A stretch of DNA of 64,000 bases from Geodermatophilus obscurus DSM 43160. GTDB taxonomy: Bacteria; Actinomycetota; Actinomycetes; Mycobacteriales; Geodermatophilaceae. Shown here one piece after another: positions 20,383-31,268 of this stretch (positions are counted from its first letter, which is position 1; each line of letters begins with the position of its first letter). Location: contig NC_013757.1 in NCBI RefSeq assembly GCF_000025345.1, forward strand, positions 4,278,001-4,342,000, read 5' to 3'. Below the pieces are notes generated by a model. It saw only the letters and a program-made list of their open reading frames with translations, ran no database searches and was not told where the DNA came from. The position numbers and the translations under genes were made by a program.

Positions 20383-22014
20383 GGCGGCCGGCGGCAGGTA
20401 CTGCAGCCGGCTGTCCTCGAAGACGCGGCGATCGGGCGCCACGACGAGCTCGGCCGGCCCGCGAACGGCCTCGAGCACGTCGACCAGGAACCCGCAGCGC
20501 TGGGTCGAGGGCACGCGGTACCCCGGCCCGGTGACCACCCAGACGGCCGACCCGTCACCGGCGCGCTCCAGCACGTCGGCGGCGACGGCGGCCGACGGCG
20601 TGCTCGTCATGCGCGCCTCGTAGTCGGTCCAGTCGACCCGGTCGGCCGGGCGCAGGTCCGGGTAGACGACCAGGTCCAGCCCGGCCTCCGGGGGGATCAG
20701 CCGGGACACCGAGGGCCCGAGCTGGTCGGGGCAGAAGACGACGACGTCGCCGGGGCGGGCGTCGTCGAGCGCCTGGGCCACCTCGCCCGCCTGGGTGCGC
20801 GGGTCGGTCAGCTCCGGCAGTGCGGTGACCAGCCCGAGCCCGGCGACGACGACCAGCCCGGTGGCGCGCACGCCGGTGCCGGGCAGGGCCGCCACGCCCC
20901 AGGCGGCCAGCGCGAGGAACCCGAACACGGCGACGCTGGTGTAGCGGTCGGCGACCGCGGTGCCCGTCAGTCCGCTCACCGCGCCGGCCACGAGCAGGGT
21001 GCCCAGCGACAGCGCCAGCAGGACCGCGCGCGAGGGCCGCGGCCGCAGCGACAGGAGCACCGTGCGCTCGCCGGGACGCCGGGCGGCGGCCGCGGCGAGG
21101 AGACCCAGGGCGGCCAGCAGCAGCAGCGCCGTCCCGAGGACGTGGGCGCGCACCTGGGACCCGCCCTGCCAGGCCTCCAGTGCCAGGGGCAGCACGGCGA
21201 AGGCGGGCGGTGCGGCCCACGGCGTCCCGGTGTGTGCCAGCTGCACGAGCAGCGAGAGCACCCAGGGGGTGAACAGCAGCCCGCCCACGGCCAGCCCGAC
21301 GAGCAGGCGCAGCGCCGGGCCGCGGCGGACCGGCAGCGTCGCGAGGGCGAGCAGCCCGACGACCGCGACGACGTGGAAGCCCCACAGGTGCGTGAGCAGC
21401 AGGGCGCCGACGACCACACCGAGGCGGAGGACCGGCCCCGGACCGGGACGGCGCACCACCGCAACGGCGGCGCCCACGCAGAGCACGGTCAGCAGCACCA
21501 GCAGCGCGTACATCCGCGTCTCGCTGGCGTAGCGGATCAGGAACGGCGAGGTGGCGAGCAGCACGACCAGCGCGACCGCGACGCGGCGACCGGCCAGCCG
21601 GCGGCCGAGGTCCCAGGCCAGCGGCAGCGTCAGGACGCTGATCCCCGCCGACAGGGCGCGCACCGCGGTGGCGCTCTCCCCGAACACCGCGATCCAGGCG
21701 TGCAGCAGCAGGTAGTACAGCGGCGGCGAGCCGTCCTGCTCCAGCGCGGCGAACAGCTCCGGCAGCGGCAGCCGCGCGATCGCGACGCTCTGCGCTTCGT
21801 CGAGCCACAGCTCCGGGGGCGCGATGAAGCGGGCGACGACCCCGGCGGTGACGAGGCCGCCGATGACGACGGCGAGCACGGCGACCGGCCACGGCTGGCC
21901 CGAGCGCTCACCGAGGCGGGGCCACGCTCCCGACCGGCGGACCGGTCGCGCCGGCGCCGGGCGCTGGAGGGCGGTGGGAGGAGCGGCCTGCGTGCCGCCG
22001 GGCCTAGGCGACAC
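20380..22014 (-). CDS. GT-C fold glycosyltransferase, family 39-like
   Basis: 544 aa integral membrane protein with about 10-12 helices and a C-terminal soluble part (about 440-544). The first periplasmic loop carries the acidic L-W-L-D-E-A-Q-S-V motif typical of polyprenyl-phosphate-sugar dependent glycosyltransferases (ArnT/PMT type). S-P-P-L-Y-Y-L-L-L-H-A-W and Y-A-S-E-T-R-M-Y motifs agree. The acceptor is unknown. The GTG at 22014 is chosen; an in-frame start at 22056 is possible. It overlaps the preceding frame by 11 bp. Confidence 0.8.
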   Translation of the reverse strand: MSPRPGGTQAAPPTALQRPAPARPVRRSGAWPRLGERSGQPWPVAVLAVVIGGLVTAGVVARFIAPPELWLDEAQSVAIARLPLPELFAALEQDGSPPLYYLLLHAWIAVFGESATAVRALSAGISVLTLPLAWDLGRRLAGRRVAVALVVLLATSPFLIRYASETRMYALLVLLTVLCVGAAVAVVRRPGPGPVLRLGVVVGALLLTHLWGFHVVAVVGLLALATLPVRRGPALRLLVGLAVGGLLFTPWVLSLLVQLAHTGTPWAAPPAFAVLPLALEAWQGGSQVRAHVLGTALLLLAALGLLAAAAARRPGERTVLLSLRPRPSRAVLLALSLGTLLVAGAVSGLTGTAVADRYTSVAVFGFLALAAWGVAALPGTGVRATGLVVVAGLGLVTALPELTDPRTQAGEVAQALDDARPGDVVVFCPDQLGPSVSRLIPPEAGLDLVVYPDLRPADRVDWTDYEARMTSTPSAAVAADVLERAGDGSAVWVVTGPGYRVPSTQRCGFLVDVLEAVRGPAELVVAPDRRVFEDSRLQYLPPAA

Positions 22015-23875
22015 GCGTACGACGGTCGAGCGGCCACCCGGCGGACCCCGCCGCACCGACGACGGTGCCGGCCCGGGCGACGGGGACGCGGACGTCCGCC
22101 ACGATCACCTCGGGGGCAGCGGACCCTGCGGGTCCGACGTCGGCGGGAGAGCCGGTTCCCGGCTGTGGCCTGCGCACGCGTCCTCCGAAACTCTCCCGGC
22201 GTCCCGGGACTGGTGCACCACGCCGTCGTCTCGGACGTGGCGGATCCGCTGTACCCCGATGGTCCGGAACCGGAACCTGTGGGTCACCTCTGGGGGTGGC
22301 CGCGCTGCCACCGGCCGCAGTGTGACCGGACGGCGGGTCGGCGCGCCACAGCACCGCCAGGCCGGACGGCGAGGTCGCCACCTGTGCGTAGTGGGTCCGC
22401 AGCTCTGCGGTGACCTCCCGGGTGCCCTCGGTCCGCCGCACGTCCTCCCCGGCCCGGTCCAGGCCCAGCACCACGACCGCGTCGAGGTCGCCGCGGACGG
22501 CGGGGAGGTCGACCACCGGCGGGATGCGCTCCAGGCCGTGCAGCTCCGGATCGGCGTCCAGCCGCTGGCGCAGGTACGGCGGCCCGTCGAAGCGCACCTG
22601 GAAGTAGTCGTGCACCGCCTCGTAGTGGCCGACGTCGACGCCCCCGGCGCGGACCGCCAGCCGGCTGGACTCGTGGCGCAGCGGGTCCGGCGACCCCGTG
22701 CCGGGCCAGACGACCGACCGGTCGTACTGCAGGACGGCGATGGTGGAGCCGGGCGGGATCTGCTCGGCCAGCGCCAGCAGCTCACCGACCTCGTCGGCCG
22801 CGGCGTCCTGCGCGGGCAGCCGGCTGAGCGCGGCGGCCGAGGCCGCGGCCACCAGCAGCACGGTCGCGGCGGCACCGACCCGCGGGCCCGGAGGACGCGT
22901 GGCGGCCCACAGCACCAGCAGGAGCGGCGGGAACCAGGCCAGCCGGGCGGCGAGGAAGCCGAAGTCCTCGCCCAGCCGGTCCGGCGTCAGCCAGTAGACC
23001 GCCGTGACGCCGGCCAGCAGCAGCCCGAGCGCGACCCGCTCCGGTCCCAGCCCGGACCCCCCCGGCCGCGCCCGCCGCAGCGCCGCGGCGGCGAGGACGG
23101 CGAGCACGACGACGGTGAGCAGCGCCGGCAGCAGTTCCTCGCCCCAGCCGGTGACGAACGGCCGCAGCCCGATCAGCAGCGCGCCGAGCCGCGACCACGA
23201 CGGCCCGATCTCGCCCTCGGCCGGTGGTCCCTCCCCCGTGGCGAGGTAGCGGGCGGTCAGCGCCGCCGAGGGCAGGACGGCCAGCAGCACCGGGACGGCG
23301 TGCTGCCGGACGGCGGCGGGGACCGCCCGGCCGCCGCGGACGGCGCAGACGGTGCGGACCCCGGCCAGCACCAGCGCACTGCCCGCCGCGAACACCCACG
23401 GCAGCAGGTGCGCGGTCCAGGTCAGCACGAGCAGGGCGGTCAGCCCCGCCGCCCCGGCCACCCGCCACCCGTCCCGGCGGCGCAGCGCCACAGCGAGGAC
23501 GAGCAGCGCCCCGATCACGCCGAGCACGAAGTTGTAGAAGCCGTAGGCCACCAGGTGGCTGCCGGCGAGGGGCAGCGCGGCCGCGGCGAGCCACCAGGCC
23601 CGCCGGTCCAGGGCGCGCACCACCCAGGCCAGCGCAGCGACCAGGCCGAGGACGAGCCCGGCGACCAGCAGCGCCTCCGCGCCGTCCGGGCCGGCCAGGG
23701 GCAGCAGAGCGGTCAGCAGCAGCGTGGCCAGCATGTTGGGCACCGGCGTCAGGTCGCTGCGGTAGTGCTCGCGCAGCAGCGCGCCGGTGGCGTCGTCGTC
23801 CCCGGAGTGGAGCAGGACCCAGGCGCCGGCCACGTGCGCGGGACCGTCCTGGCTGAGCACCGTGGGGAAGAGCAC
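22004..23875 (-). CDS. GT-C-like multi-pass membrane protein, uncertain start and tail
   Basis: 623 aa open frame with about 10-11 helices, followed by a soluble stretch at about 390-515 (Q-Y-D-R-S-V-V-W-P-G-T). An early acidic loop S-Q-D-G-P-A-H resembles GT-C enzymes. Two oddities. First, the GTG at 23875 has no ribosome-binding site and would cut into a first helix; the frame stays open upstream through the repeat to the ABC gene stop, with no ATG, GTG or TTG. Second, the last about 105 residues (from W-R-A-D-P-P-S-G) are Pro/Arg-rich and unlike a folded domain. A lost start and a lost stop are both possible. Function not established. Confidence 0.65.
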   Translation of the reverse strand: MLFPTVLSQDGPAHVAGAWVLLHSGDDDATGALLREHYRSDLTPVPNMLATLLLTALLPLAGPDGAEALLVAGLVLGLVAALAWVVRALDRRAWWLAAAALPLAGSHLVAYGFYNFVLGVIGALLVLAVALRRRDGWRVAGAAGLTALLVLTWTAHLLPWVFAAGSALVLAGVRTVCAVRGGRAVPAAVRQHAVPVLLAVLPSAALTARYLATGEGPPAEGEIGPSWSRLGALLIGLRPFVTGWGEELLPALLTVVVLAVLAAAALRRARPGGSGLGPERVALGLLLAGVTAVYWLTPDRLGEDFGFLAARLAWFPPLLLVLWAATRPPGPRVGAAATVLLVAAASAAALSRLPAQDAAADEVGELLALAEQIPPGSTIAVLQYDRSVVWPGTGSPDPLRHESSRLAVRAGGVDVGHYEAVHDYFQVRFDGPPYLRQRLDADPELHGLERIPPVVDLPAVRGDLDAVVVLGLDRAGEDVRRTEGTREVTAELRTHYAQVATSPSGLAVLWRADPPSGHTAAGGSAATPRGDPQVPVPDHRGTADPPRPRRRRGAPVPGRRESFGGRVRRPQPGTGSPADVGPAGSAAPEVIVADVRVPVARAGTVVGAAGSAGWPLDRRTRVA

Positions 23876-23968
23876 CAGCGGCAGCAGCTGGACGACGACC
23901 CCGACCGCCAGCGCGGTGCCGGCGACGAGCGCGGGCGGCGAGGGGCGGCGGCTCGGGCGATCCGGCGC

Positions 23969-24031
23969 GGCCCCCCTGTAGGGGCCCGCCGCGAGCCTGC
24001 GAGCGGTGGGGGACAGGGGGGTCCTCTTTCA
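23969..24031 (-). repeat. intergenic palindromic element, copy 6, fused to ABC gene stop
   Basis: Minus strand TGAAAGAGGACCCCCC at the ABC ATPase stop. Core CGCTCGCAGGCTCGCGGCGGG; closing arm GGGGGGCC. It occupies the place where the start of the downstream membrane gene would be expected. Confidence 0.75.
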
Positions 24032-24820
24032 GGCGGCCCGGCGGGCGGTCCAGCGCCCGTCGGAGCGCTGCACCTGCAGCGCCAGCCCGAAGGTCTCCGA
24101 CAGCGCCTCCTGGGTGACCACCTGGTCCATCGGCCCGGCTGCCACGACCTGCCCGCCGCGCAGCAGCAGCGCGTGGGTGTAGCCGGGCGGGATCTCCTCG
24201 ACGTGGTGGGTCACCAGCACCTGGGCCGGGGCGTGGAGGTAGCGGGCCAGGTCGGTCAGCCGGCTGACCAGGTCCTCGCGGCCGCCGAGGTCCAGGCCCG
24301 CGCCCGGCTCGTCGAGCAGCAGCAGTTCCGGGTCGGGCATGAGCGCACGGGCGATCTGCACCCGCTTGCGCTCGCCCTCGCTGAGCGTGCCGAACGGGCG
24401 GTGCGCCATCGGGGTCACGCCCCACTGCTGCATGAGAACCGCCGCGCGGGTGAGGTCGTGGACGTCGTAGCGCTCCCGCCAGCGGCCGACCACGGCGTAC
24501 CCGGCGGAGAGGACGACGTCGCCGGTGCGCTCGCCGGGCTCGATCCGCTGGGCCAGCGCGGCGCTGGTCAGCCCGATCCGCGGCCGCAGCTCGAAGACGT
24601 CGACCGCACCGAGGGTCTCGCCGAGCAGCGTCACCGTCCCCCGCGTGGGGTGCATCTGCGCCGCGGCCAGCTGCAGCAGCGTCGTCTTGCCCGCGCCGTT
24701 CGGACCGAGGACCACCCAGCGCTGGTCGGCCTCGACCGTCCAGTCGATCCCGCGCAGCAGGTACGTCTGCCCCCGGACGACGTCCACACCCTGCATCTCG
24801 ACGACCGGATCGCTCGACAC
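24029..24820 (-). CDS. ABC transporter ATP-binding protein, orphan
   Basis: 263 aa. Walker A GPNGAGKT (39-46), signature L-S-E-G-E-R-K-R, Walker B L-L-L-L-D-E-P-G-A-G-L-D and H-loop V-T-H-H. No permease or binding protein is adjacent, so a transport role is not shown. The spacing and H-loop context resemble the ModF-like/iron-type ATPases. Start choices are GTG 24820 (GGGGGG just upstream), ATG 24829 or GTG 24844. Divergent from glgX. Confidence 0.85.
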   Translation of the reverse strand: MSSDPVVEMQGVDVVRGQTYLLRGIDWTVEADQRWVVLGPNGAGKTTLLQLAAAQMHPTRGTVTLLGETLGAVDVFELRPRIGLTSAALAQRIEPGERTGDVVLSAGYAVVGRWRERYDVHDLTRAAVLMQQWGVTPMAHRPFGTLSEGERKRVQIARALMPDPELLLLDEPGAGLDLGGREDLVSRLTDLARYLHAPAQVLVTHHVEEIPPGYTHALLLRGGQVVAAGPMDQVVTQEALSETFGLALQVQRSDGRWTARRAA

Positions 24821-24897
24821 GCCCCCCATCCAACCAACCCGCACCGCACCCGCGCCGCTGCGACCCCGAGTCGGCCGGTGCTGTCAGGATCGCTGCC

Positions 24898-27027
<2,130 letters not shown>

Positions 27028-27258
27028 CACCGCGGCCCGGTGCCGTCCAGGGCTCCACCGCCGGGGTTCCTCGTGCCGTCCCTCCACTGCCGGGGTTCCT
27101 CGTGCCCTGCCGGTGCTGCAGCGCCGGGACAGCGCGAGGAACGCCGGCAACGGTCAGCTCGGCGCTCCCTCGCGGTTAGGCCGCTCCCGCACTGGTGCAA
27201 CGGCGCGGGAGCAGGCGGAACAGCGCGGTAGTCGGTGGGGCGGGTCCGCCCCGGACGC
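27028..27258. other. gene-free stretch with short direct repeat
   Basis: The gap from 27028 to 27397 has no gene. It holds two 17-bp copies of CCGGGGTTCCTCGTGCC (27061-27077 and 27090-27106), 29 bp apart. A partial inverted match GAGGAACGCCGGC lies near 27140-27152. The hairpin at 27259 and repeat copy 7 fill the rest. Confidence 0.55.
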
Positions 27259-27291
27259 AGAGAGCCCGGTCCGCACGGACCGGGGCTCTCT
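27259..27291. terminator. bidirectional hairpin between glgX and the FHA gene
   Basis: About 15 bp stem: AGAGAGCCCGGTCCG pairs with CGGACCGGGGCTCTCT, with one bulged base and a 2-base loop (wider in practice). The flanking genes are convergent. Confidence 0.75.
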
Positions 27292-27339
27292 CGGCCATGG
27301 GACCCTCCGGGGTCCTTCGCCGAGGCGTGGGGGAAGGGC

Positions 27340-27400
27340 GGCCCCGTCCCGAGGCTCACCCTGAGCTTTCGAAGGGTGAGGAGGACGGGGTCCTTCCTCA
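27340..27400 (-). repeat. intergenic palindromic element, copy 7, fused to FHA gene stop
   Basis: Minus strand TGAGGAAGGACCCCGTCC at the stop. Closing arm GGACGGGGCC and a variant core CACCCTTCGAAAGCTCAGGG. Belongs to the GTCC-armed subtype also seen at copy 1 and inside copy 13. Confidence 0.7.
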
Positions 27401-28375
27401 GTCGGGCTGCTGCTCGAAGGTGATGACCGTCCAGCCCAGCAGGAGCCGGTCGCCATCGGAGAGCGGGTGGGCCACGCCGGGCTCGAGCTGGGTCCACTCG
27501 GTGGCCTCGGGGCCGGCGACGTGCGTGCCGTTGAGCGACCCGAGGTCGACCAGCGACACCTCGCGGCCGCTGCGCTGGATCGCCGCGTGCGCCGAGGAGA
27601 GCACGTTCTGGGTGTCGGCGATCGGCACCGGCCGTGCGGAGCCCGCGGTGACCAGCTCGTGGTTGTCCGGACGGCGGCCGAGCACGAGGTCCTCGTCGAC
27701 GGTCACGACCAGGCCGTCGTCGAAGCGCAGCACCGGCGCTGGCGCGGTCTCCGGCTTCCAGAAGGCGGTCGCCTCGCCCTCGTCGTCCTGCTGGCGCGCG
27801 GGGGCGGCCGTCGCGCCGTACCCGGAGGACCCGGCGCTGCCGAAGCCCGCGTCGGAGCCGGCGGTGAACGACGGCGCCGCCTGCGGGGCGGCGGCCGTCG
27901 ACGGGTGTGCGACCGCGGCCAGCTGCAGCATCGCCCCCGAGCCGGGGACGGTGCCCTCGACCAGGTCGTAGGCGACCCCCGGCGGCATGGTGGGCACCGG
28001 CTGGCCAGGGCCGACGTAGAGGGTCTGGCCGAGCTGGAAGCCGCTGGCGAGGGTGCAGCCGTCGACCGACGAGCCCGACACCGGGACGCCGTCCACGGCC
28101 GGCTGGCCCTTGCCGCACCACAGCGCGACGCCGTTTCCTGAGCCGCCGGCGGTGTCGACGAGGACCAGCGCGAAGGACGCCGAGCTGCCACCGAGGACGG
28201 AAACCTGACCGGCGATGGCCGCGAGAACGCGCTCCGCGCCGGGGCCGGCCACCCCCAGGCAGGCGTGCAGCGCGGCGACCAGGGCCGGCGAGCCGGGGGC
28301 GTCCACCCACAGCAGGCCGCCTCCACGTCGGGCGACGACGGAGTCGCCTGGCAGGACTTCACAGCGGTCGGGCAT
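27398..28375 (-). CDS. FHA-domain protein
   Basis: 325 aa, cytoplasmic. Residues about 1-170 form a PP2C/phosphatase-like or unknown domain (A-R-R-G-G-G-L-L-W-V-D ... F-A-L-V-L-V-D). A Gly/Ala-rich linker at about 175-215 leads to a C-terminal FHA domain (about 225-325) with G-R-R-P, S-S-A-H and NGTHV motifs for phosphothreonine binding, so it probably reads Ser/Thr kinase signalling. The ATG at 28375 has a TAGGCT box 7 nt upstream and no ribosome-binding site. The partner kinase is not in the window. Confidence 0.82.
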   Translation of the reverse strand: MPDRCEVLPGDSVVARRGGGLLWVDAPGSPALVAALHACLGVAGPGAERVLAAIAGQVSVLGGSSASFALVLVDTAGGSGNGVALWCGKGQPAVDGVPVSGSSVDGCTLASGFQLGQTLYVGPGQPVPTMPPGVAYDLVEGTVPGSGAMLQLAAVAHPSTAAAPQAAPSFTAGSDAGFGSAGSSGYGATAAPARQQDDEGEATAFWKPETAPAPVLRFDDGLVVTVDEDLVLGRRPDNHELVTAGSARPVPIADTQNVLSSAHAAIQRSGREVSLVDLGSLNGTHVAGPEATEWTQLEPGVAHPLSDGDRLLLGWTVITFEQQPD

Positions 28376-28382
28376 GGCGTCC

Positions 28383-28388
28383 AGCCTA
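28383..28388 (-). promoter_or_regulatory. -10-like box of the FHA gene
   Basis: TAGGCT on the minus strand, seven bases before the ATG; leaderless arrangement. Confidence 0.45.
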
Positions 28389-28480
28389 GAGGCGACTCGC
28401 CCGACTGGGTGATCCGTCTTCCCCGCCACGCCGAGCGGGTCGCACCGGCCGGAGACCGGTGCGACACGCGTGGCGGGTGT

Positions 28481-28539
28481 GCCTCCCGTGGCCTCGTCGC
28501 GAGCCTGCGAGTGGCGGGTGGCAGGGGGGTCCTCGTTCA
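28481..28539 (-). repeat. intergenic palindromic element, copy 8, fused to glgP stop
   Basis: Minus strand TGAACGAGGACCCCCC at the glgP stop, core CACTCGCAGGCTCGCGACG. The closing arm is eroded (GGCCACGGGAGG). Confidence 0.65.
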
Positions 28540-31086
28540 GGCGCTCGCGACGACCCCCAGCTCGGCCGGGTCCGCGAGGTGCTCCGAGTGCGGCAGCACG
28601 CGCACCGTGTACCCGAAGGCACCGGTGCGCTCCAGGGGCAGCGTGGCGGAGAACCAGTGCCGCGACCCCTCGGTGTGCTCGTGCGCCATCGGCAGCGTGG
28701 TCACCTCGTGCAGGCCGTCGGCGTCGTCGACCCGCCCGTAGGCGGCCTGCACCTGGACGTCGGACGGCGTGAGCCCCGGCAGCTCCACCTCCGCGCGCAG
28801 TGCCAGCGTCGAGCCGATCTCCGGGGTGTCGCCGGCACCGGTGGCCTCGACGTGCGCGACCCGGACGGTGCTCCAGCGGTCGAGCAGCCTGGCGCGCCAG
28901 CCGGCCTCGGTGCGGGCCGCGCCGTAACCGGACCCGGCCATGGCCCGGGACGAGCCGGCCGCCGGCACGTACAGCTGCTGCACGTAGTCGCGCACCATCC
29001 GGGTCGCCAGCACCCTGGGACCGGTCTCGCGCAGCGTGTGCCGCACCATCTCGACCCACCGGCTGGGGACGCCGTCCCGGTCGGTCTCGTAGAAGCGCGG
29101 GATCACCTGGCTGCTGAGCAGCTCGTAGATGGCCCGCGCCTCGAGGTCGTCGCGGCGCTCGGGGTCGGCGATGCCGTCAGCGGTGGGGATGGCCCACCCG
29201 TTCTGGCCGTCGAACCACTCGTCCCACCAGCCGTCGCGGATGGAGAGGTTCAGCCCGCCGTTGAGCGCGGCCTTCATGCCCGAGGTGCCGCACGCCTCCA
29301 GCGGGCGCAGCGGGTTGTTCAGCCAGACGTCGCAGCCCCAGTAGAGGTAGCGCGCCATGCCGATGTCGTAGCCGGGCAGGAAGGCGATGCGGTGCCGGAT
29401 CTCCGGGTCGTCGGCGAACTTCACCATCTGCTGGATCAGCTGCTTGCCGCCGTCGTCGGCCGGGTGGCTCTTGCCGGCGATGACCAGCTGCACCGGGCGC
29501 TCGGGGTCCAGCAGCAGCGCCCGCAGCCGCTCGGGGTCGCGCAGCATGAGGGTCAGCCGCTTGTACGAGGGCACCCGGCGGGCGAAGCCGATCGTGAGCA
29601 CGTCGGGGTCGAACGCGCCGTCGGTCCACCCCACCTCGGACTCCGCGGCACCGCGGGACAGCGCGGTGTCCCGCAGCCGGCGGCGCACCTCCTCGACCAG
29701 CCGGCCGCGCAGCATCCGGCGGGTGCTCCACAGCTCGCCGGAGGGGATGCGGTCGACGCCGTCGAAGTGCACCGGGCCCTCGACGTCGACCGGGTCGCCC
29801 TGGCTGGTGACCTGGGTGCCCATCTCGACCAGCTCGCGCGCGGTCCACGTCGGTGCGTGCACGCCGTTGGTGATCGAGCTGATCGGCACGTCGCTCTCGT
29901 CGAAGTCCGGCCACAGGTAGTTGAACATGCCCCGGCTGACGTGCCCGTGCAGCCGGCTGACGCCGTTGGCGCGCTGACCCAGCCGCAGGCCCATGTGGGC
30001 CATGTTGAACTTCGCCGGGTCAGCCTCGGCGCCCAGTGGGATCAGCTGGTCCAGGGGGACGCCGAAGCCGGCGAAGTAGCGCTCGATCAGCGCCCGCGGG
30101 AAGCGGTCGATGCCGGCCGGCACCGGCGTGTGGGTGGTGAACACCGTGCCGGCGCGCACCGCCTGCAGCGCCTCGGGGAACGACAGCCCGTGCGACTCGG
30201 TGAGCTCGCGGATCCGCTCGATCCCGAGGAAGCCCGCGTGCCCCTCGTTGGCGTGGTAGACCTCCGGCGCCGGCGTCCCGGTGAGCTGGCAGTAGGCGCG
30301 CAGCGCCCGCACGCCGCCGATGCCGAGCAGCATCTCCTGGCGCAGCCGGTGGTCCTCGTCGCCGCCGTAGAGGCGGTCGGTGACCCCGCGCTCGGCCGGC
30401 GTGTTCTCCTCGATGTCGCTGTCGAGCAGCAGCAGCGACACCCGGCCGACCTGGGCCCGCCACACGTGCGCGAACAGCGTGCGCCCCTCGGGCAGCGGGA
30501 CGTTGATGACGACGGCGGTGCCGTCGGGCTGGCGCAGCAGCTTCAGCGGCAGGCCGTGCGGGTCCAGCGACGGGTAGTGCTCCAGCTGCCAGCCGTCGGC
30601 CGACAGGCCCTGCTCGAAGTAGCCGGCCCGGTACAGCAGCCCCACGCCGATCAGCGGGACGCCGAGGTCCGAGGCGGCCTTGAGGTGGTCGCCGGCGAGG
30701 ATGCCCAGCCCGCCGGAGTACTGCGGCAGCACCTCGGTGATGCCGAACTCCGCGGAGAAGTAGGCGACCGTCGCCGGCGCGCCCTCCCCCAGCGACTGGT
30801 ACCAGTGCGGCGCCGACAGGTACTCCTCCAGGTCGTCGACGACGTCCTGCAGCCGGCGCACGAACCGCCGGTCCCTGGCGAGGGTGGCCAGCCGCTCGGC
30901 CGAGACCTCACCGAGGACCTTGACCGGGTCGCCGTTGCAGGTCCGCCACAGCTCCGGGTCGAGCGCCTCGAAGAGGTCGCGGGTCTCGGCGTGCCAGGAC
31001 CAGCGCAGGTTGGTGACGAGGTGGGACAGCGGCAGCAGCTCCTCGGGGAGCGATGCCCGGACGGTGAACCGGCGAAGGGCGCGCAC
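28537..31086 (-). CDS. glgP: alpha-glucan phosphorylase
   Basis: 849 aa GT35 enzyme of the actinobacterial/archaeal-length type. Phosphorolyses alpha-1,4-glucan to glucose-1-phosphate using PLP. The PLP-lysine region is visible as GTSGMKAALNGG, with E-F-G-I-T-E-V-L-P-Q-Y-S-G-G-L-G-I-L-A-G-D-H near residue 112 and H-A-N-E-G-H in the middle. The GTG at 31086 has a TAGTCT box 6 nt upstream and no ribosome-binding site. Divergent from glgE. In GlgE-pathway organisms this enzyme may also recycle or trim glucan. Confidence 0.95.
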   Translation of the reverse strand: MRALRRFTVRASLPEELLPLSHLVTNLRWSWHAETRDLFEALDPELWRTCNGDPVKVLGEVSAERLATLARDRRFVRRLQDVVDDLEEYLSAPHWYQSLGEGAPATVAYFSAEFGITEVLPQYSGGLGILAGDHLKAASDLGVPLIGVGLLYRAGYFEQGLSADGWQLEHYPSLDPHGLPLKLLRQPDGTAVVINVPLPEGRTLFAHVWRAQVGRVSLLLLDSDIEENTPAERGVTDRLYGGDEDHRLRQEMLLGIGGVRALRAYCQLTGTPAPEVYHANEGHAGFLGIERIRELTESHGLSFPEALQAVRAGTVFTTHTPVPAGIDRFPRALIERYFAGFGVPLDQLIPLGAEADPAKFNMAHMGLRLGQRANGVSRLHGHVSRGMFNYLWPDFDESDVPISSITNGVHAPTWTARELVEMGTQVTSQGDPVDVEGPVHFDGVDRIPSGELWSTRRMLRGRLVEEVRRRLRDTALSRGAAESEVGWTDGAFDPDVLTIGFARRVPSYKRLTLMLRDPERLRALLLDPERPVQLVIAGKSHPADDGGKQLIQQMVKFADDPEIRHRIAFLPGYDIGMARYLYWGCDVWLNNPLRPLEACGTSGMKAALNGGLNLSIRDGWWDEWFDGQNGWAIPTADGIADPERRDDLEARAIYELLSSQVIPRFYETDRDGVPSRWVEMVRHTLRETGPRVLATRMVRDYVQQLYVPAAGSSRAMAGSGYGAARTEAGWRARLLDRWSTVRVAHVEATGAGDTPEIGSTLALRAEVELPGLTPSDVQVQAAYGRVDDADGLHEVTTLPMAHEHTEGSRHWFSATLPLERTGAFGYTVRVLPHSEHLADPAELGVVASA

Positions 31087-31092
31087 GGGGCG

Positions 31093-31098
31093 AGACTA
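31093..31098 (-). promoter_or_regulatory. -10-like box of glgP
   Basis: TAGTCT on the minus strand, six bases before the GTG. The same hexamer serves vapB. Confidence 0.45.
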
Positions 31099-31255
31099 GC
31101 GACGGGTGCCACGGCCGCCGCCAGAGCGGTGCGGCGCCCGACGCGTCAGGATGAGGCATGGCCAGCCGACGCCCCGGTCACCCCGCCGTCCCGCCCGTCC
31201 CGCACCGCGAACGGCAGGCCACGGCGGCCGATGTGCTCACCCGACGGGCCCTCGA

Positions 31256-31261
31256 TAGCGT
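31256..31261 (+). promoter_or_regulatory. -10-like box of glgE
   Basis: TAGCGT lies seven bases before the ATG at 31269. It supports that start over the in-frame ATG at 31158. Confidence 0.5.
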
Positions 31262-31268
31262 GGCGGGG

